Assembly: GCA_030653365.1 (NCBI GenBank)
Contig: JAURZL010000007.1
Coordinates: 124,001 to 188,000, forward strand
Source of the DNA: Anaerolineaceae bacterium
GTDB lineage: Bacteria; Chloroflexota; Anaerolineae; Anaerolineales; Anaerolineaceae
Length of the DNA stretch: 64,000 bases
Direction of reading: 5' to 3'
The translations under genes were made by a program, and so were the position numbers. Below are positions 34,106 to 44,151 of this stretch, one piece after another. How positions within the stretch are numbered: position 1 is the stretch's first letter; each line of letters starts with the position of its first letter. Below the pieces are notes generated by a model. That model was not told the DNA's origin. It worked only from the letters and a program-made list of their open reading frames with translations, and ran no database searches.

Positions 34106-35811
34106 CGGTTCTTCAGCCTCCGCTCATAATCTATGAAGCCCTGCACGAACTGTGTACCATCTTCGACATCTGCCATTTGGGAAAGAGCAAACAACGAAGT
34201 CTCTTTCAGGTTGGCCTCGGCAATCACTCGCGCATCAGTCAGCACTTCAGCTGCGGCGGTGTCGGCAATCTTGTGTCCGTCCGCCAGTACGATGGCTCGC
34301 GGCGTGTATTCCAGCATCAAGTGCATGTCGTGCGTGATGAGTATGATCGTCACACCCAGCTTGTTGACCTCCACCAGGAATTCCATAATCTCTGTGTAAT
34401 GACGAAAGTCCTGCCCGGCAGTAGGCTCGTCCAGAATGAGAATCCTGGGGTCAAGCACCAGAATGGAGGCAATGGTGACGCGCTTTTTTTGCCCGTAGCT
34501 AAGGGCAGAGATGGGCCATTCGATGAATGGCGCTAAACCGCACACCTTAAGCACTTTCTCCACCCGCGCGGTGATCTTATCCTCCGGCACTTGGCGCAGA
34601 CGCAGGCCGAGCGCCACCTCATCGAAGATAAGCGGTTTGGAGATCATTTGGTTGGGATTCTGCATCACCAGCCCGATGATCTCGGCCCGTTCCTTGATCG
34701 ACTTGGTCCGTATATCCTCTCCGCGATAGAGGATGCGCCCGCTGTCTTCCTTTTCAAAGGCACACAGCAGCTTAGAAAGGGTGGATTTGCCAGCGCCATT
34801 CTTGCCCACAATGGACACCATCTCGCCTTCCTGAATATCAATGTTGATATCCTCCAGCACCGGGCGGAGACCGTCATAGGAAAAGGAGATATTTTCCATC
34901 TTAAGGATGGATAGGCGGGTGTTTAATTGGCTGGCTGGTTGGATGCGTTTATACCAGTTTTGCAGCGCATCTCGCGAGAGTTCGCCCTTGAGAGTCTCAA
35001 TATACCCCGCCTGCATCGCCTCAGTCACCTGTACCCCGGCATATTTGAGGGCAGTAACATATAATGGTTCGCGGATGCCGGTTTCCTGCAATACAACGGA
35101 AGCAACCAGGGAATGGGCATCCATGTCAGCAATGATGCGCCCTTCATTAATCACAATTACCCGGTTGATATCCCGATGCAACACATCCTCCAGACGATGT
35201 TCAATGATCAGGATTGTCTTGCCGGACTGCTTGTGAATATCATCGATGATCTCGATAGCTGTCTTGCCGGTGGCGGGGTCCAGATTGGCCAGCGGCTCGT
35301 CGAAGAGCAGGATATCCACATCGTCGATCAAGACCCCTGCCAGCGAAGTACGCTGTTTCTGTCCGCCGGAAAGCTCGAAAGGGGAAGATGTCAGCCAGTT
35401 ATGCATGTCCACCATTTGTGCCACGCTGCGTACCCGCTGGTGCATCTCATCTGTGGGTACATTGTCATTTTCGAGGGCAAAAGCAATATCTTCTCCCACT
35501 GTTAAGCCGACAAACTGGGCATCTGAATCCTGCAAAACAGTGCCAATCGTTTTTGACAATTTGAAAATATCGAGCGTGGATGTTTCCTGACCATTGATCT
35601 TCAGACTGCCGTGAATTTCGCCTTTGTAGGAAAATGGAATCAACCCATTTAGGCAATGACCTAGAGTGCTCTTACCACTGCCGCTGGGGCCGACAATGAG
35701 GATCTTCTGACCGGAGTAGATCTTCAAGTTAATATCATGCAGAGTGGGTTCAGCCTGGCTAAAATATTGAAATGTGAAGTTGGTGAATTCGATAATCGGT
35801 TTTGAGTTCAT
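34102..35811 (-). CDS. ecfA: ECF transporter ATPase with two fused nucleotide-binding domains
   Basis: A 569-residue protein with two complete ABC domains. Domain 1: Walker A GPSGSGKST near residue 40, signature LSGGQKQR, Walker B ILLFDEPLANLD. Domain 2: Walker A GKNGAGKST near residue 335, signature LSYGQKKR, Walker B ILILDEPTAGQD. The single-chain arrangement is the YkoD-like form of EcfA-EcfA'. It powers vitamin or small-molecule uptake together with the adjacent T and S components. Confidence 0.92.
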   Translation of the reverse strand: MNSKPIIEFTNFTFQYFSQAEPTLHDINLKIYSGQKILIVGPSGSGKSTLGHCLNGLIPFSYKGEIHGSLKINGQETSTLDIFKLSKTIGTVLQDSDAQFVGLTVGEDIAFALENDNVPTDEMHQRVRSVAQMVDMHNWLTSSPFELSGGQKQRTSLAGVLIDDVDILLFDEPLANLDPATGKTAIEIIDDIHKQSGKTILIIEHRLEDVLHRDINRVIVINEGRIIADMDAHSLVASVVLQETGIREPLYVTALKYAGVQVTEAMQAGYIETLKGELSRDALQNWYKRIQPASQLNTRLSILKMENISFSYDGLRPVLEDINIDIQEGEMVSIVGKNGAGKSTLSKLLCAFEKEDSGRILYRGEDIRTKSIKERAEIIGLVMQNPNQMISKPLIFDEVALGLRLRQVPEDKITARVEKVLKVCGLAPFIEWPISALSYGQKKRVTIASILVLDPRILILDEPTAGQDFRHYTEIMEFLVEVNKLGVTIILITHDMHLMLEYTPRAIVLADGHKIADTAAAEVLTDARVIAEANLKETSLFALSQMADVEDGTQFVQGFIDYERRLKNR

Positions 35812-35829
35812 AAATAATGTTTATTGAAT

Positions 35830-35866
35830 AAAAAAGCTCAGACTTTGCTGGTATGAAAGTCTGGGC
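35830..35866 (-). terminator. Intra-operon terminator after the S-component gene
   Basis: On the minus strand a stem AGCCCAGACTTT / AAAGTCTGAGCT with a 9-base loop (one G-T pair) is followed by six T. It lies between the S component and the ATPase gene and probably sets higher expression of the S component. Confidence 0.85.
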
Positions 35867-35905
35867 TTTTATTCTGACCAAATACGGCCCAAAAAGATAT
35901 GATCC

Positions 35906-36463
35906 CTACTTCTTGCTGAGGCTGCCCTTTTTGGTGCGGGTGGCTGCGTACGCAACCAGTAACAGTGTACCGATCACGCCGGCACTGATGGAATTCATGA
36001 TGGCGGCAGTGATGCCCTGGGTGAAAACCAGATTTGCCGGTTCCTGATAGATGAGGATGTCCAGCAAGGGGGCAATCACAACCCACGCAATGACATTGCC
36101 GATGACCTGGATAATGTTGAAAGTAATGATGTCCTTACCTTTGAATTCGCCTTCTTCAACCTTGGTGCGTTTGAAGGCAAAACCGAAGATGAAGCCAGAA
36201 ACGCCGCTGGCGATGACCCAGCTCCACCAAGGTGAGCCATACTGAATGGCGTCGCTGAGCGCGTGACCGATGAATGAGATAAGAGCACCGGCGATGGGAC
36301 CAAACAGGGTGGCGAAAAGCGCACTTACACCGTAAGCTGTCTGAAAACTGGTTTCTGGTACAGGGGAAGGAACCTTGACATACATGAATAGAAGGGTGAA
36401 AATTGCTGCGCCTAACCCTGTAGCAACGATGGTCTTTGTGTTGACCTTAAATAAATCTTTCAT
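35906..36463 (-). CDS. ECF transporter S component, UPF0397 family
   Basis: A 185-residue protein with about five to six membrane helices. TNKTIVATG-type opening (VNTKTIVATGLGAA), GPIAGALISFIGHALSDAI, YGSPWWSWVIASG, EPANLVFTQG and the ending AYAATRTKKGSLSK are hallmarks of the UPF0397/ECF-ribofla_trS family. It gives the transporter its substrate specificity. The family is often labelled riboflavin-type in databases, but the linked SAM-hydrolase gene suggests a nucleoside or methionine-related ligand. That is inference. Confidence 0.9.
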   Translation of the reverse strand: MKDLFKVNTKTIVATGLGAAIFTLLFMYVKVPSPVPETSFQTAYGVSALFATLFGPIAGALISFIGHALSDAIQYGSPWWSWVIASGVSGFIFGFAFKRTKVEEGEFKGKDIITFNIIQVIGNVIAWVVIAPLLDILIYQEPANLVFTQGITAAIMNSISAGVIGTLLLVAYAATRTKKGSLSKK

Positions 36464-36480
36464 GTCCTTTTCTCCTTGAA

Positions 36481-36904
36481 AAAATTGGGATAAAACAGTT
36501 TGGATAGTACAAATATGATTATATATCGAATTTCAACTTCCAATATATTTTACCAACAAATTCACCCTTTAAGGGTGATGATTGTGGCTGTCCACATTTA
36601 TTTTTAGCTTCTTTTTCTCCATTTTGATTTAATTTTTGCTATCGATATCAGAAAATTTTTCACCTGGGTTTAGATATTTTTTAGCACGACATAAATTCAA
36701 ATAATGGGGAGAAAGGCGATTTTGGACCTTTAATTTGAGGCTTTTTTCATAAATCTCTCGATACTGATTTTTTTGGAAGCCATCCATTCTATTTCCATAA
36801 AGACAAAAATTCAATTTTATCAATAATCCGTGGTTTACAAGGGTTGTTGGCGATTATCCACAATTAAAACACAGGAATATCTGACTATAAAGATACTAAG
36901 ATTT
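36481..36904. other. Intergenic region between the ECF block and the lytic transglycosylase gene
   Basis: About 420 A+T-rich bases. A minus-strand open frame of 64 codons (36629-36823) has no recognisable motif and no clear ribosome site, so I do not call it a gene. The part next to 36463 must hold the S-component promoter; no clear -35/-10 pair was found. Confidence 0.4.
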
Positions 36905-39331
36905 TTATTGCACCGTTCTTACGGGGTAAAGGGTTTCATAAATCCTGTAGAAGGTATAAATATTTCGCAAATATCTGCGGGTCTCTTCGAAAGGGATAAT
37001 TTCCAAGAACAAATCCTGATCATTATTTGCTTTTTCGATCCATTTAAGAACATTTCCAGGTCCAGCATTATAAGCAGCTAATGCTGCATATATATCATCA
37101 TCAAAGAAAGTACGCATTCGGGATAAATAGCTGGTGCCCATCCGGATGTTTATGATTGGCCGATATAAATCAGTTTCCTGATATTCTACTGGCCAATTCA
37201 AGGTTTTGGATATTTCTTCCCCTGTTGCGGGCATTATTTGCATCAACCCCTTTGCACCTGCAGATGAGATAATGAAGCCCTCAAAAAATGATTCCTGACG
37301 GATCAAACTAAATACAAGAAGTGGATCAAAATTATATTCTTCAGCTGCCTGTTCGATGATATCCCTGAAATAAAGGCCAAAACGAATGTGATTGAACCAC
37401 AAAGGAGCATTTAATGTACCAAGATCATCTAAATTGGCTAAATCTAGTATTTGTCTGCTTGAATAAATTGCTGAGCGATATAAACCTATATCAATAAAAT
37501 GGTTGGTTAATCGAAATAAATTTACAGGATCATTTTTATAGAACTCTCTCAATGCTTCATATTCATTTCGTGCTGATTGGTATAAGCCTAAATCCCAAAA
37601 CGCAATAGCTCTGACAAAATTTTCATCATTGGCAAAGGGAGAGAGTGAGATAAAGTTGGTATCACTTGGTAAAGAAAAAGTGTTTTTCATCCAAACTTCA
37701 GCTATTAGTCTTTCCTGCTCGAGATTGATCTCTAAATTTACATCTTGACCAGGTGTAAAAAGCGGTGCACCTGTAAGTTTTTCTTTTGCTCTTTCTGTAT
37801 AATATCCGGTTGGATCCTGTTTCGATGCTTCCTGCCAGGCTGACAACGATTTTTCTACTTCACCATTTTTTTCATAAATTTTTCCAATCCAAAAATACGC
37901 AGCAGCTTTTTCTTCTGGAATCCCTGTCAGCAGAAGATATCGTTGAATTTGTGATAAAGCCTGATCAAGATTAGATAACCGATAGTTGGTTATCCCACTA
38001 AGGAATAAAGCTTGGGATGAAATATCCAGTTGTGGATAAAGATCAATTAATCCGGACCAGGTTTGAGCAGCATCAGTTAATTGATTATTGCGTTCATAAA
38101 TCCGTCCAGCTTCCACGATTGCTTCAGGTGCATATTCATTTGCTGGATATGTTTTGGCAAAGGTGAGCAAAGTTTGAGCTGCTTTACTGTACTGATTTTG
38201 AAAAGCCCATTGTGTGTATGCGATATCTTTCCAGGCATCCACAAAGAAAATATTGTTTGGATAATTATTGATCAACCTTTCCCAATACATAAGCGCATTG
38301 GTCGGATCATCCATTCTCTGGTACGCGTGTCCGGTGAAATACAATGAAGTTCCATCGTGATCCGGGGTTTGTTCCATAAATCGCAAAAAGGCATTAATCG
38401 CAAGACCATGGCTGCCTGCATAATAATTTGTCAAACCCCGATTAAATTCATCTACGGGTATTCCATCATTTACAAGGGCAACCAGACCTGAGTGTGAATC
38501 GAATGCCCGAGGATAATTTTGGACTGATTCCTGGAAACGTGCATAAGCTTGGTCAGGCAATCCTAACGCTAGATATGATTGACCAGCCAATAAGTTCATT
38601 TGAGCTCTTACATATTCATTTGGACTGGCAGCATGCACTTCCATGAAAACTTTTATTGCATTTGTGTGGTCCAATTGGGCAGCATAAATTCTTCCTATTT
38701 TTATTTTTATTGCAGTGTTGTCTTGATTATTGATTTGTTCAAGTGCTGAATTGTATTTTTCAAGTGCTTCGTCAAGCATTTGTGATTGACTGAATACATC
38801 ACCTGCTTTTTCCAGCATGTATGAATCAAGCTTTCCAGGCAAAGATTCGGTGTACCCTGCATAACCACGAGCAGATTCAACAGGATTATTTAAATTTTCC
38901 TGGCTTAACCCATAAAAGTAACTAGCCTTTGCTTTGACAGAATTTTCCAGAGCTTCGTTTTCTACAATCGAACGTAATAAACCGACAGCTTCTGAATAAC
39001 GTGCCTGGATTATATATACCTGGGCAATTCGAATTTCCGCTTCAGCTATAATATTGCTATCAGTTGCATTTCTCTTTGCTTGTTCAAGTTCACTTAAAGC
39101 TGCGTTGTAATTTCCTTCAAATAATGATTTTTCTGCAAGTGAAATTCGAACTTCTGGTATTGGTGTTGGTGTTGCTGTCGGTGAAGGAATCGGTGTAAAA
39201 GTTGGGGTTATTATTGGACTTGATTCAGGTTCATTTTCTGGTAAACCCTGTTCATTATTTCCAAACGGCCAGGTACAGGCTGAAATTATTAAAAAAGAGA
39301 TTAGAAAAGCAATTCGAAATATTTTTTTCAT
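36905..39331 (-). CDS. Lytic transglycosylase lipoprotein with TPR-like repeats (Slt family)
   Basis: An 808-residue lipoprotein: signal peptide with lipobox LIISAC (Cys19), a Pro/Thr-rich linker, some 550 residues of TPR-like helical repeats, and a C-terminal SLT domain with the catalytic Glu in FSLIRQESFFEG and the motifs GAKGLMQIMPATG and YNAGPGNV. It cleaves peptidoglycan between MurNAc and GlcNAc at the cell surface. The long TPR superhelix in front of the SLT domain recalls Slt70 doughnut architecture. It is transcribed away from the PfkB kinase gene. Confidence 0.92.
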   Translation of the reverse strand: MKKIFRIAFLISFLIISACTWPFGNNEQGLPENEPESSPIITPTFTPIPSPTATPTPIPEVRISLAEKSLFEGNYNAALSELEQAKRNATDSNIIAEAEIRIAQVYIIQARYSEAVGLLRSIVENEALENSVKAKASYFYGLSQENLNNPVESARGYAGYTESLPGKLDSYMLEKAGDVFSQSQMLDEALEKYNSALEQINNQDNTAIKIKIGRIYAAQLDHTNAIKVFMEVHAASPNEYVRAQMNLLAGQSYLALGLPDQAYARFQESVQNYPRAFDSHSGLVALVNDGIPVDEFNRGLTNYYAGSHGLAINAFLRFMEQTPDHDGTSLYFTGHAYQRMDDPTNALMYWERLINNYPNNIFFVDAWKDIAYTQWAFQNQYSKAAQTLLTFAKTYPANEYAPEAIVEAGRIYERNNQLTDAAQTWSGLIDLYPQLDISSQALFLSGITNYRLSNLDQALSQIQRYLLLTGIPEEKAAAYFWIGKIYEKNGEVEKSLSAWQEASKQDPTGYYTERAKEKLTGAPLFTPGQDVNLEINLEQERLIAEVWMKNTFSLPSDTNFISLSPFANDENFVRAIAFWDLGLYQSARNEYEALREFYKNDPVNLFRLTNHFIDIGLYRSAIYSSRQILDLANLDDLGTLNAPLWFNHIRFGLYFRDIIEQAAEEYNFDPLLVFSLIRQESFFEGFIISSAGAKGLMQIMPATGEEISKTLNWPVEYQETDLYRPIINIRMGTSYLSRMRTFFDDDIYAALAAYNAGPGNVLKWIEKANNDQDLFLEIIPFEETRRYLRNIYTFYRIYETLYPVRTVQ

Positions 39332-39443
39332 AAGATTTCCAAATCGAAACTAAATTGTAACAAACAATGTAAAGAAAGTCAGTCCTAATTTATAATTTGA
39401 AATGTGATGTTCTTTACAAAGATTTCTTACTATGTTAAACTTG

Positions 39444-39486
39444 GCGGGCTTTTGTCGTTCGCTCTCCTTTTTTGAGGGCGTTTTTT
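39444..39486 (+). promoter_or_regulatory. Attenuator-like pair of alternative hairpins before the kinase gene
   Basis: A terminator-type hairpin (CGCTCTC / GAGGGCG, 7-base loop, then six T, 39460-39486) ends 27 bases before the start codon. An earlier 6-bp stem (GCGGGC / GTTCGC, 39444-39462) uses part of the same bases, so the two exclude each other. No gene lies upstream on this strand, so the terminator can only act on this leader. Confidence 0.5.
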
Positions 39487-39513
39487 ATGTCAAATGATTT
39501 ATTTGGAGAAAAA

Positions 39514-40473
39514 ATGTCGATAGTATGTACCGGATCTGTTGCATATGACTACTTAATGAAATTCCCCGGATTTTTTAAAGATCACATATTAACAGATAAT
39601 ATAGAAACACTTAGTTTATCATTCCTGGTTGAATCATTAACCAAAGTTCGAGGGGGAATAGCCCCAAATATAGCCTATACTTTAGCATTATTAGGCTCAG
39701 AAAAACCGGTCGTTTTTGCTACTGTAGGGGAGGATTTCGAAGATTATCGCTTGTGGTTGGAATTTCATAAGGTTGAGACTCGTTATATTAAGAAAATTGA
39801 AGGAGAATTTACTGCCTCTTTCTTTGCAAATACTGATAAAGCTAATTCCCAAATTGCCAGTTTTTACCCTGGTGCGATGACTTATGCCAGAGATTACTCT
39901 TTAAGAGAATTGGATTTTTCCCCTGAACTTGTGGTTATCTCTCCAAACGATCCAGTGGCGATGAACCGATATGTTGAGGAATGTGCTCAAATGAATATTC
40001 CCTATTTATTTGATCCCAGTCAACAGATAGTTCGCATGAGTTCCGATGAAATCAGACGTGGTGTTGAGGGTGCATATTCATTATTTGTAAATGAATATGA
40101 ATACCAATTGCTTCAAAAACACACAGGTTTAAGTCAAAAAGATATTCTACGGATTGTTAAGTTTCTCGTTGTAACCTTAGGAGATAAAGGCGCAAAAATT
40201 TTTGCTGAGGATAAGGAATATCATGTGCCTGCATTTCCAGTTGAAGAAATTGTGGATCCAACTGGTGTTGGCGATGCTTTTCGAGGTGGATTCCTTCGGG
40301 GTTATCAAGAAGGTTATACATGGGAATTATGCGGTAAAATTGGTTCTCTATCAGCAGCGTATTGTCTGGAGCAAAATGGAACTCAATCGCATCATTTTAC
40401 TGTTGAAGATTTTGTAAATAGATTTCGACTTTATTATGATGATCATGGCGATTTAGATCAGATTTTAAAATAA
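39514..40473 (+). CDS. PfkB-family kinase, probably adenosine kinase
   Basis: A 319-residue ribokinase-fold enzyme. The ATG at 39514 is chosen over an ATG 42 bases upstream because of its TGGAGAA site and because MSIVCTGSVAYDYLM is the natural family start. KVRGGIAPNIAYTLALLG is the substrate motif and DPTGVGDAFRGGFL the ATP/catalytic signature with the base Asp. It is followed after 19 bases by S-adenosylhomocysteinase, whose product is adenosine, so adenosine kinase is the best guess. A sugar kinase is the alternative. Confidence 0.78.
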   Translation: MSIVCTGSVAYDYLMKFPGFFKDHILTDNIETLSLSFLVESLTKVRGGIAPNIAYTLALLGSEKPVVFATVGEDFEDYRLWLEFHKVETRYIKKIEGEFTASFFANTDKANSQIASFYPGAMTYARDYSLRELDFSPELVVISPNDPVAMNRYVEECAQMNIPYLFDPSQQIVRMSSDEIRRGVEGAYSLFVNEYEYQLLQKHTGLSQKDILRIVKFLVVTLGDKGAKIFAEDKEYHVPAFPVEEIVDPTGVGDAFRGGFLRGYQEGYTWELCGKIGSLSAAYCLEQNGTQSHHFTVEDFVNRFRLYYDDHGDLDQILK

Positions 40474-40492
40474 CATATAAGTGGAGGAATAA

Positions 40493-41752
<1,260 letters not shown>

Positions 41753-41782
41753 ATCTTCTTCGTTCTACGTTTTGCTTAAATG

Positions 41783-41819
41783 AATACTCATCCATGAATT
41801 AATTCATGGTTGAGTATTT
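41783..41819. terminator. Bidirectional terminator between ahcY and the lipoprotein gene
   Basis: A long stem (AATACTCA-CCATGAATT / AATTCATGG-TGAGTATT with one mismatch) with T run after it on the plus strand. It serves the convergent genes on both sides and touches the end of the minus-strand lipoprotein gene. Confidence 0.85.
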
Positions 41820-42353
41820 TTATTCCTCGACAACAAAATCGATATAAAATGAGTCACCGAATGCAATTCCATCCGGATTGTATGCCTGCCAGGCACTGCG
41901 ATATTTTCCTTCTTCAATCGGGGCGGTAAATTCGATGCGGATGGATAAGGAAGTGCCGCTTCTTGCTGGAAAGAGATCCTGAGGAGAAGGTGCTTCTAAT
42001 GATGGTCCTCCGGTCAATTGGATGGAATACCCCGGTCCCCAATTACAGGTACCGGAATTTTTTACTTCCCATTTTTTCTCAATAGATGAGCCTGGTGTTA
42101 CGATTGTTCCATCTGGAATTGTCTCATCCTGAATAAAGGTTAAATTATCGATACAGGCTACGGCTTGTGTCATATTAACATTTTGAGAGGTGGGTTCAAT
42201 GATCTCGGTAGTGGGAGTGGCAGGAATTAATGTTGGTGGAACAAATGCAGGAACGTCTGATTCTAAAGGATCGGCTTGAAGAGGTCTTAAACAACCTGAG
42301 AGGAAAATTAAGATACCAATCAAACCGAGTATTGTTTTTATTTTTTTACTCAT
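41820..42353 (-). CDS. Lipoprotein with NBR1-type Ig-like domain
   Basis: A 177-residue lipoprotein: signal peptide with lipobox FLSGC (Cys21), a Pro/Thr-rich spacer to about residue 60, and an Ig-like domain (about 70-177) with TIVTPGSSIEKKWEVKNSGT, CNWGPGYSIQLTGG and EGKYRSAWQAYNPDG, the pattern of the NBR1-type next-to-BRCA1 central domain often found in Chloroflexota surface proteins. It lies 34 bases downstream of recA on the same strand. The role is unknown; probably protein or wall binding. Confidence 0.8.
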   Translation of the reverse strand: MSKKIKTILGLIGILIFLSGCLRPLQADPLESDVPAFVPPTLIPATPTTEIIEPTSQNVNMTQAVACIDNLTFIQDETIPDGTIVTPGSSIEKKWEVKNSGTCNWGPGYSIQLTGGPSLEAPSPQDLFPARSGTSLSIRIEFTAPIEEGKYRSAWQAYNPDGIAFGDSFYIDFVVEE

Positions 42354-42387
42354 TCACATTCCTGCCACTCTAAAAATTGGATATTTT

Positions 42388-43485
42388 TTACATTTCATCT
42401 TCACTGAAATCATTTTCAGATTCAGAACTTACTCCTATTGCAAATCCATTAATAGCATGTTCCCGAACAGCACCGTCGATTTCTTCCATTAGATCCTGGT
42501 TTTGTCTTAAGTATTCCTTTGCATTTTCTCTGCCTTGACCCAGGCGAATATCTCCATAAGAATAAAAGGCTCCACGTTTGGTGATGATTTCAAGTTGAGT
42601 ACCTAAATCTAGAATATCACCTTCGGTTGAAATTCCCTCATTGTACATCACATCAAATTCAGCAATTTTAAAGGGCGGAGCAACTTTGTTTTTCACAACC
42701 CGAACCCGTACCCGATTTCCTATGATCTCAGATCCAACTTTGATTGACTGTATTCGACGGATATCAAGGCGGACAGAAGCATAAAACTTTAATGCCATGC
42801 CGCCTGTGGTTGTTTCCGGGTTGCCAAACATTACACCAATTTTTTGGCGTAATTGATTGGTAAAGACAACAGCAGTTTTTGTTTGATTTATGGCTCCGGA
42901 CAATTTTCTCAAGGCCTGGGACATCAACCTGGCTTGCATCCCCATTGTGGCATCTCCCATATCGCCTTCAATTTCATTTCGCGGGACCAAAGCAGCGACC
43001 GAATCCACAACAACCAGATCAATTGCACCGGAACGGACCAGGGTTTCTGTAATTTCAAGTGCTTGTTCTCCGGTATCAGGCTGGGAGATTAATAAATTAT
43101 CAATATCAACGCCAAGATGGGTCGCGTATATTGGATCAAGTGCATGTTCCATATCCACATATGCTGTCATCCCACCCATTTTCTGCGTTTCGGCGACAAG
43201 GTGTAAACACAAAGTAGTTTTACCAGAAGATTCCGGTCCGAAAATTTCAGTAATTCTGGCTTTTGGAATTCCACCAACCCCTAAGGCGATATCCAATGAT
43301 AAAGATCCAGTAGGAATTGCCTCCACATTTAGATGTTTTGCTTCACCCATGCGCATAATCGATCCCTCCCCGTATCTTTTAACAATATCATTGAGGGCTT
43401 TGTCCAGAACAGCGCGGCGTGCTTCATTCATCGTTCCATGTTCATCTTGTGAGAATGCATCATTCTTTTTTGTCTTGCGAGCCAT
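42388..43485 (-). CDS. recA: Recombinase RecA
   Basis: A 365-residue RecA of normal length. Walker A is GPESSGKTT near residue 73, with [15 protein letters not shown] (loop region, [13 protein letters not shown] here) and [20 protein letters not shown]. It coats single-stranded DNA and drives recombination and SOS signalling. The acidic C-terminal tail is present. The 650 bases upstream separate it from glnA; no LexA-type box was recognised with confidence. Confidence 0.97.
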   Translation of the reverse strand: MARKTKKNDAFSQDEHGTMNEARRAVLDKALNDIVKRYGEGSIMRMGEAKHLNVEAIPTGSLSLDIALGVGGIPKARITEIFGPESSGKTTLCLHLVAETQKMGGMTAYVDMEHALDPIYATHLGVDIDNLLISQPDTGEQALEITETLVRSGAIDLVVVDSVAALVPRNEIEGDMGDATMGMQARLMSQALRKLSGAINQTKTAVVFTNQLRQKIGVMFGNPETTTGGMALKFYASVRLDIRRIQSIKVGSEIIGNRVRVRVVKNKVAPPFKIAEFDVMYNEGISTEGDILDLGTQLEIITKRGAFYSYGDIRLGQGRENAKEYLRQNQDLMEEIDGAVREHAINGFAIGVSSESENDFSEDEM

Positions 43486-43770
43486 TTGTGTCTCCTTAAG
43501 GTAAGCTTTTAAAATTATAGTTGACTATTAATAAAAACGATCTATTAGCAATAGTTTATAGCACAAATGTTCAAAAGTCAAGTTGAAATTTCTTAAATAA
43601 TAAAAATTGGATTGAGTATTTTTCTTGTTTAGGAACATTGAAAAAACTTAATTTATATTTATTTTGAAAAAAATCTAATCAACATCAATTGATCAATAAT
43701 TTGAAAATGAGTTAGTTAAAAATTGGATAAGGATTCGCAGAACAAAATTCACATAGGACAAAATTCCCTC
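43486..43770. other. Intergenic region between recA and the glnA promoter
   Basis: About 285 A+T-rich bases holding the recA ribosome site (AAGGAGACACAA just before the minus-strand ATG) and otherwise no gene, hairpin or promoter that I can support. Confidence 0.4.
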
Positions 43771-43800
43771 TTGACAATAGCATCCTTTTTCAGGTAGACT
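43771..43800 (+). promoter_or_regulatory. Promoter of glnA
   Basis: A perfect TTGACA (43771-43776), 18-bp spacer and TAGACT (43795-43800). Transcription should start near 43807, giving a leader of about 345 bases before glnA. Confidence 0.7.
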
Positions 43801-43839
43801 AACGACATTGAAAATTAAAAATTGAATAAACTGGAGATC

Positions 43840-44035
43840 TAGCGACTGAATCTCATCATTGAGATGACGAGGAGGAGGTTCCTCTCTGCAAAGAGAGAGT
43901 TAATTCTGTAAGGGGATGAAAAACAGAAAAAAATCGAGTGATCAGCGGATGCCTTCAAAGCCAAACCACTGGCTTCAATCTCCTGGAAAAAATGGGTTTC
44001 TGAAAATTTATTGGTGACAATAGATACAAAGAACC
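43840..44035 (+). ncRNA. glmS-ribozyme-like structured RNA in the glnA leader
   Basis: In order: AGCGACTGAA (glmS consensus AGCGCCUGRA, cleavage would fall after the A at 43841), a P1 stem ATCTC/GAGAT, GACGAGGAGGAGGTT (consensus GACGAGG...GGUU), ATCGA, then ATCAGCGGATGCC (consensus AUCGGCGGAUGCC), the last pairing with GGAGG as in P2. Two extra hairpins (CTCTCT/AGAGAG and TTCTGT/ACAGAA) sit between GGTT and ATCGA. Downstream stems AAGCC/GGCTT and TATTG/CAATA could be P3 and P4. Two core bases differ. An active ribozyme is not proven, and the gene is glnA, not glmS. Confidence 0.5.
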
Positions 44036-44151
44036 ATAGTGGAAATTGTAAAACCTTTTAAGGTTATGTTTTTAAGTATCCAACATATTTGTAGGATTTG
44101 TTCACATCTTTGTTGTGATATTTAATCATTTATTTGAAATGGAGAATGATC

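Larger units (their letters stand above)
32418..36480. other. G+C-rich block of about 4 kb, probably foreign or mis-joined DNA
   Basis: Base composition rises abruptly at about 32418 and falls again after the S-component start near 36480. Hand-counted lines inside reach 58-70% G+C, against about 30-40% in coding DNA on both sides. All four genes lie on the minus strand while the genes to the left are on the plus strand. I found no transposase, tRNA, integrase or flanking direct repeat. The left edge cuts through a homologous gene fragment in opposite orientation. Confidence 0.7.

Noticed and set aside
33300..35656. Long plus-strand open frames across the ECF transporter genes
   Set aside because: They are antisense shadows of G+C-rich coding sequence; the minus-strand products have full transporter motifs.
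32418..36480. A transposon or phage origin for the G+C-rich block
   Set aside because: No transposase, integrase, terminal inverted repeats, target duplication or attachment site could be found; only composition and the odd junction support foreignness.
36629..36823. A 64-codon minus-strand open frame between the ECF block and the lytic transglycosylase gene
   Set aside because: No ribosome site, no recognisable motif, and A+T-rich intergenic composition; not supported as a gene.
43840..44035. A known glutamine, SAM, TPP, lysine, purine or cobalamin riboswitch in the glnA leader
   Set aside because: None of the conserved cores I know for those classes is present; only the glmS ribozyme blocks match in order.
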